Assembly (NCBI GenBank): GCA_902803345.1
Contig: CADCPV010000432.1
Span: 1-8,002 of the forward strand
Length of the DNA: 8,002 bases
Reading direction: 5' to 3'
From: an uncultured Eubacteriales bacterium
GTDB taxonomy: Bacteria > Bacillota_A > Clostridia > Lachnospirales > Lachnospiraceae
Part shown: piece by piece, positions 4,615-8,002 of the stretch
Layout of the letters: each line of letters begins with the position of its first letter
Position numbering within the stretch: the stretch's first letter is position 1
Notes under the pieces: generated by a model
The model's input: the letters and a program-made list of their open reading frames with translations, nothing else
The model's database searches: none
What the model was told of the DNA's origin: nothing
Position numbers and translations under genes: made by a program

Positions 4615-6084
4615 ATGGTTCACCAGTATCAGCTGAATGGATACAACATAGTGCTGGACACCTGTTCCGGCTCAATTCACGTTGTGGACGAGGTGGCATA
4701 TGATATTATTGCCCTGTTTCCGAAAAAACCGGCTGATGAAATCGTTTCATTGATGCTTGAGAAATACCAGAACCGGGAAGATGTGACAGAGGAGGAGCTC
4801 GAGCTCTGTATTTCGGATGTGGAAGAGCTGAAGAAACAGGGGAAACTGTATTCACCGGATACCTTTTCGGACATCGCCGGAACCTTCAAGAAACGATCCG
4901 GCGATGTCGTAAAGGCGCTGTGTCTTCACGTCGCACATACTTGCAATCTGAACTGTTCTTACTGCTTCGCCTCACAGGGCCGTTTTCACGGTGAGCGCGC
5001 GCTGATGAGCTTCGAAGTCGGAAAACAGGCGCTGGATTTTCTAGTGGAGCATTCAGGGACGCGGCGGAATCTGGAGGTGGACTTCTTCGGCGGAGAGCCG
5101 TTGATGAATTTTGATGTGGTGAAGCAGCTCACCGCTTATGCCCGGAGCATAGAAAAGAAGAAGAACAAAAATTTCCGCTTCACGCTTACGACAAACGGGA
5201 TGCTGATCGACGATGAGGTGATCGATTTCTGCAACCGGGAAATGTCAAATGTCGTGCTCTCCCTGGACGGGCGGAAGGAGACACACGACCGGCTCCGGGT
5301 GGACTATGCGGGGAACGGAAGCTACGAGCGGATTGTACCGAAGTTCCAGAGACTTGTGAAATCCCGCGGGGATAAAAGCTATTACATGCGAGGAACCTTT
5401 ACCCACGCGAACCCGGACTTCACGAAGGACCTTTTCCATATGGCAGACCTCGGTTTTACCGAGCTTTCGATGGAACCGGTAGTCTGCGCACCGGATGATC
5501 CAGCAGCCCTGACGCCGGAGGACATCGAAATCGTCAAAGAACAGTACGAGATTTTGGCGAAGGATATGCTGCGGCGCCAGAAGGAAGGCCATCCGCTGAC
5601 TTTCTATCATTATATGCTGGATCTGATGGGCGGTCCCTGCATTTACAAGCGGATTTCGGGCTGCGGTTCAGGCACGGAATATATGGCAGTTACGCCCTGG
5701 GGAGATCTGTATCCCTGTCATCAGTTTGTCGGAGAGGAACAGTACAGGCTCGGCGATGTATGGCATGGCGTGACCAATACCGCACTTCGCGAAAAATTCC
5801 GCGCCTGCAATGCTTATGCACGTCCGGAATGTGCGGAATGCTGGGCGAAATTCTACTGCTCCGGCGGCTGTGCGGCGAACGCATATCACGCTTCAGGCTC
5901 GATCACCGGTATCTACGAACCCGGCTGTGAACTGTTCCGGAAGCGTATCGAGTGTGCCATCATGATGAAAGCCGCGGAAGCGGAGGACCCGGAGCTCCGG
6001 AAGTATGCGAAAACAAGGCCCGCACAGTACATGGGCTGCGGTTTGCCGGACGAAGAGGACTGTGAAAGCTGCGGGGAATGCTGA
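4615..6084 (+). CDS. scfB: SCIFF maturase, radical SAM/SPASM thioether-forming enzyme, 489 aa
   Basis: ATG at 4615 is chosen for AGGAGG at 4604-4609; the open frame upstream runs through the intergenic hairpin. Residues 1-80 form the PqqD-like RRE that binds the precursor leader. The radical SAM core carries HTCNLNCSYC (C110, C114, C117) for the SAM-binding 4Fe-4S cluster, GGEP at 159-162, and TTNG at 192-195. The SPASM/twitch region has Cys at 342, 350, 368, 406, 409, 415, 419 and 438, enough for the two auxiliary clusters known in the family. The enzyme reductively cleaves SAM and joins precursor Cys sulfur to core residues, in the cytoplasm. The last 15 residues form a tail with four extra Cys (475, 483, 486, 489). 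No terminator is evident after the stop. Confidence 0.96.
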   Translation: MVHQYQLNGYNIVLDTCSGSIHVVDEVAYDIIALFPKKPADEIVSLMLEKYQNREDVTEEELELCISDVEELKKQGKLYSPDTFSDIAGTFKKRSGDVVKALCLHVAHTCNLNCSYCFASQGRFHGERALMSFEVGKQALDFLVEHSGTRRNLEVDFFGGEPLMNFDVVKQLTAYARSIEKKKNKNFRFTLTTNGMLIDDEVIDFCNREMSNVVLSLDGRKETHDRLRVDYAGNGSYERIVPKFQRLVKSRGDKSYYMRGTFTHANPDFTKDLFHMADLGFTELSMEPVVCAPDDPAALTPEDIEIVKEQYEILAKDMLRRQKEGHPLTFYHYMLDLMGGPCIYKRISGCGSGTEYMAVTPWGDLYPCHQFVGEEQYRLGDVWHGVTNTALREKFRACNAYARPECAECWAKFYCSGGCAANAYHASGSITGIYEPGCELFRKRIECAIMMKAAEAEDPELRKYAKTRPAQYMGCGLPDEEDCESCGEC

Positions 6085-6161
6085 CGATCGGGCATGAGGA
6101 AGAGCGGTGAACCCCGGGCACTGCTGGAAGTTCAAAGAGACACAGAAAGTTCACAGAAGAA

Positions 6162-6188
6162 TTAGCACTCGCTATTGACAAGTGCTAA
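6162..6188 (+). promoter_or_regulatory. CIRCE operator (HrcA-binding site)
   Basis: TTAGCACTC (6162-6170), a 9-nt spacer, and AAGTGCTAA (6180-6188) match the CIRCE consensus TTAGCACTC-N9-GAGTGCTAA at 17 of 18 arm bases. It covers the -35 box of the promoter at 6175-6203, the geometry expected for repression by HrcA. A further half-site, AAGTGCTAT, lies at 6192-6200 into the -10 box. Confidence 0.93.
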
Positions 6189-6203
6189 CAAAAGTGCTAT
6201 AAC
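6175..6203 (+). promoter_or_regulatory. Sigma-A promoter of hsp20
   Basis: TTGACA (6175-6180), a 17-nt spacer and TATAAC (6198-6203). Transcription would begin near 6210, leaving an untranslated leader of about 147 nt (6210-6356) with hairpin potential. The upstream gap 6085-6161 holds only an imperfect direct repeat at 6127-6160. Confidence 0.88.
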
Positions 6204-6356
6204 TACGTCAGAACAAAGGAACAGAGAAGACCAGATGGACTTGAAGGTTCCAATGATCCAAACACTCCGTCCCCTTGCTCATAGCAGTGGCAGAGCGAAA
6301 AGTAAGATTGCTTTTACGCGAAGGTCGCAAATATTGAGTAAAGGAGGATATGACTT

Positions 6357-6806
6357 ATGTTACTGCCCAGTATTTTTGGTGAGGATGTTTTTGACGATTG
6401 GTTTGATTTCCCGGATTTCAGGAATTTGGACCGGACAGAGCGCAAACTTTACGGACGTCATGCGGACCGGTTGATGCGGATGGATGTTCATGAGGCGGAA
6501 GACCATTATGAAGTGGATATTGATCTGCCGGGCTTTAAGAAGGAAGAGATTACACTCGAACTGAATGATGGATATCTGACCGTACAGGCGGCGAAAGGCC
6601 TCGACCATGATGAGAATGATAAGAGAGGCAAACTGATCCGCCAGGAGCGTTACGCAGGCGCGATGCAGCGTTCCTTCTATATCGGCGATCAGGTGAAAGA
6701 AGAGGATATCAAGGCTGCCTTCAAACACGGAGTCCTGACGCTGCAGATCCCGAAGCAGGATCCGCCGAAACTTCCGGAGAAGAAAACCATACAGATTGAG
6801 GGATAA
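6357..6806 (+). CDS. Hsp20 small heat-shock protein (alpha-crystallin family), 149 aa
   Basis: ATG at 6357 follows AAGGAGG at 6341-6347. The N-terminal arm (1-38) is short, aromatic and acidic (FDDWFDFPDF), as in bacterial Hsp18/Hsp20. The alpha-crystallin domain covers about 39-133, with VDIDLPGFKKEEI at 53-65, NDGYLTVQA at 70-78 and the closing GVLTLQIPK at 125-133, the family's G-x-L signature. The C-terminal arm ends KKTIQIEG, where IQI is the I-x-I motif that links subunits into oligomers. It is an ATP-independent holdase that binds unfolding proteins in the cytoplasm. It is transcribed alone, with a CIRCE operator upstream and a strong terminator 11 nt after the stop, so heat-induced release from HrcA is the likely control. 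Confidence 0.96.
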   Translation: MLLPSIFGEDVFDDWFDFPDFRNLDRTERKLYGRHADRLMRMDVHEAEDHYEVDIDLPGFKKEEITLELNDGYLTVQAAKGLDHDENDKRGKLIRQERYAGAMQRSFYIGDQVKEEDIKAAFKHGVLTLQIPKQDPPKLPEKKTIQIEG

Positions 6807-6817
6807 TGACATGAAGA

Positions 6818-6850
6818 GGCCGCGGCAGAAAATGCCGCGGCCGTTTTTTT
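6818..6850 (+). terminator. Rho-independent terminator of hsp20
   Basis: A perfect 10-bp stem, GGCCGCGGCA (6818-6827) with TGCCGCGGCC (6833-6842), loop GAAAA, followed by G and seven T (6844-6850). Only 2 nt separate it from the stop of the convergent DUF362 gene; on the minus strand the sequence after the stem, TCTTCATG, is a poor T-run, so it serves mainly the plus strand. Confidence 0.95.
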
Positions 6851-6852
6851 GT

Positions 6853-7845
6853 TTATGCGCGCATCTGCGGGAAAGGCCGGAGGCCGGTCACCGCATCGTC
6901 TGCAGTGATGCGCTGTTCGTCATTGTCGAGGTCGATCAGGACGTATTTGTCATTGCCCATGCCGAGCTCCTTCATATAGGAGAGCTGACGCAGGCCGTGA
7001 CGGCTCACCATCCGCTCCACCATTGCCCGGTGGTCTTCTTCTTTCATCGCGAAAATGATGTCAACACAGGCCTGATCGATGGCCAGAATGTCGAGAGAAG
7101 CCAGGATACCGACGTTCGGGGTCACGACCGGCTCTGCGGCGATGCCTTCGCAGTCGCAGGAGACGGACATGTTACGCATGACGTTGATGTAGGAAACATT
7201 CTTGCCGAAGTAGTCGATCGTCGCCTTCGTGGATTCGGTGATCTTTTCCATCAGCTCTTCCTCAAGGGAACCCCACTGTTCGCCGTCTTTTCCGTGGATC
7301 ATGCCCTTGCCGATCCGGCCGTCTGCGCAGCCGATACCGATATTCTTGTTGGAACCGCCGAAGCCACCCTGTACATGGCCTTTGAAATGGGTCAGCACGA
7401 GGAGTGAATCATAATCGGTCATGTGGTCACCGACGGACATTTCGGTAAACCATTTGCCACCCTTCACGGGAAGCATCTTCGTGCCGTCTTCGTCCATGAT
7501 GTCGACCGGGCAGAAGGTCCAGCCATTGACCTTCAGGGTTTCTCTGTGCTGTGCGGTCGTGTAGCGATCTCCTTCATAATAGGTGTTGGTTTCGAGAATT
7601 GTCGCGTCCGGAAGTTTTTTCCCGAGGAATTCCTTTACCCAGGATGACGGGATAATATTCGGACCGTGAGGCTCGCCGGTATGAAGCTTCACACCGACCT
7701 TGCCTGTAATCTGTGCGTTTATTTTCTCGTAAACTTTCATAATTCCTTCAGGAGAAAGGTCACGGGTAAAATAAACAATGGATTCGTTGCCGGATCTTTG
7801 TGCGTAGGGGACGTACTTCCTGCCGTCCTTTTCATAGGTAGTCAT
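6853..7845 (-). CDS. DUF362 domain protein without ferredoxin module, 330 aa
   Basis: The start at 7845 is chosen because AAGGAGG lies 8 nt upstream; an in-frame ATG at 7863 lies before that site. Residues about 45-270 match the DUF362 family, with the typical stretch LTHFKGHVQGGFGG (151-164) followed by NKNIGIGCADGRIGK (167-180). Many DUF362 proteins carry 4Fe-4S ferredoxin motifs; here the five Cys (112, 173, 230, 232, 260) do not form a CxxCxxC cluster, so this is the single-domain type. No signal peptide or membrane helix is seen. The family has no settled biochemical function; redox or metal-cofactor roles are only suggested by fused relatives. No convincing promoter lies in 7846-7916, so it is probably co-transcribed with the gene entering from the right edge. 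Confidence 0.9.
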   Translation of the reverse strand: MTTYEKDGRKYVPYAQRSGNESIVYFTRDLSPEGIMKVYEKINAQITGKVGVKLHTGEPHGPNIIPSSWVKEFLGKKLPDATILETNTYYEGDRYTTAQHRETLKVNGWTFCPVDIMDEDGTKMLPVKGGKWFTEMSVGDHMTDYDSLLVLTHFKGHVQGGFGGSNKNIGIGCADGRIGKGMIHGKDGEQWGSLEEELMEKITESTKATIDYFGKNVSYINVMRNMSVSCDCEGIAAEPVVTPNVGILASLDILAIDQACVDIIFAMKEEDHRAMVERMVSRHGLRQLSYMKELGMGNDKYVLIDLDNDEQRITADDAVTGLRPFPQMRA

Positions 7846-7916
7846 TCTGACAACCTCCTTCATGATTTGTTTATTTCGTCATCCGGGAATATTTTGTCGG
7901 ATGGTCGGTCCGGAAT

Positions 7917-8002
7917 TTACTTCGGGTTTTCCACCTCCGTTTCTTTCGGCTTTTTATATTCTGTTTCTCCGAGTTCATGCACCTGAAGTCCATTCAACAC
8001 GA
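7917..8002 (-). CDS. C-terminal end of an upstream minus-strand gene (partial)
   Basis: On the minus strand one frame is open from the window edge to a TAA (plus-strand 7917-7919). It encodes about 27 residues rich in Lys and Glu, ending TEVENPK. This polar tail looks like a real C-terminus, and the other two minus-strand frames stop earlier in this segment. It is too short to identify. It ends 71 nt before the DUF362 start in the same direction, with no T-tailed terminator between them; CATCCG/CGGATG (about 7879-7903) can pair but lacks a T-run. Confidence 0.45.
   Translation of the reverse strand, partial: VLNGLQVHELGETEYKKPKETEVENPK

Noticed and set aside
4279..4699. Minus-strand open frames and the other plus-strand frame over the SCIFF precursor
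   Set aside because: The 48-residue SCIFF frame is unmistakable; the others are Arg/Ala/Pro-rich shadows.
6175..6474. 99-residue plus-strand frame through the hsp20 leader
   Set aside because: It begins inside the promoter, lacks a ribosome binding site, and overlaps hsp20 in another frame; no recognisable protein.
7864..7916. Promoter or terminator between the partial gene and DUF362
   Set aside because: The CATCCG/CGGATG pairing has no T-run, and no -35/-10 pair with normal spacing is visible.

Overview
The window looks like chromosomal DNA from a member of the Clostridia, probably a Lachnospiraceae-type anaerobe. The evidence is a SCIFF ranthipeptide precursor (six cysteines in forty-five residues) next to its radical SAM/SPASM maturase, a near-universal pair in Clostridia. 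AGGAGG ribosome binding sites, sigma-A-type TTGACA/TATAAT promoters and a CIRCE heat-shock operator agree with this. Most genes are fairly GC-rich, but the stretch from about 700 to 2305 is visibly more AT-rich.

Layout. (1) 1-557, plus strand: a possible last few codons of an upstream gene, then a 148-residue helical, HTH-like protein of a kind I recognise from Lachnospiraceae but cannot name. (2) 558-2305, plus strand, AT-rich: a spacer with a perfect 8-bp palindrome and a small hairpin, then a zinc-ribbon/VanZ-like membrane protein. It overlaps by 110 bp a secreted protein built from two copies of one domain. (3) 2327-2488, minus strand: a complete tRNA-Cys(GCA) unit with promoter, gene and terminator. 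(4) 2533-4098, minus strand: a two-gene operon, an alpha/beta-hydrolase esterase followed by a cyclase-family (kynurenine formamidase-like) hydrolase, behind a consensus promoter. (5) 4166-6084, plus strand: a near-perfect promoter, the 48-residue SCIFF precursor, a structured intergenic region with a terminator-like hairpin, and the 489-residue maturase. (6) 6162-6850, plus strand: a CIRCE operator over the -35 box of a consensus promoter, a long structured leader, an Hsp20 small heat-shock protein and a strong terminator. (7) 6853-8002, minus strand: a DUF362 protein and probably the end of an upstream gene.

How the genes work together. The clearest system is the SCIFF pair. The precursor would be made in excess, because the hairpin between the genes would end many transcripts before the maturase. 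The maturase, with an N-terminal RRE, a radical SAM core and SPASM clusters, would install Cys thioether links on the precursor core. SCIFF is a known RiPP class, so the system itself is not new. This copy has a seventh, leader-located cysteine in the precursor and a four-cysteine tail on the maturase, both worth comparing with relatives. The Hsp20 gene carries its own HrcA/CIRCE-type control, possibly with a second layer in its leader. The esterase and cyclase probably act together on one ester- or amide-containing substrate, which the sequence does not identify. I found no mobile-element gene, CRISPR array or rRNA.
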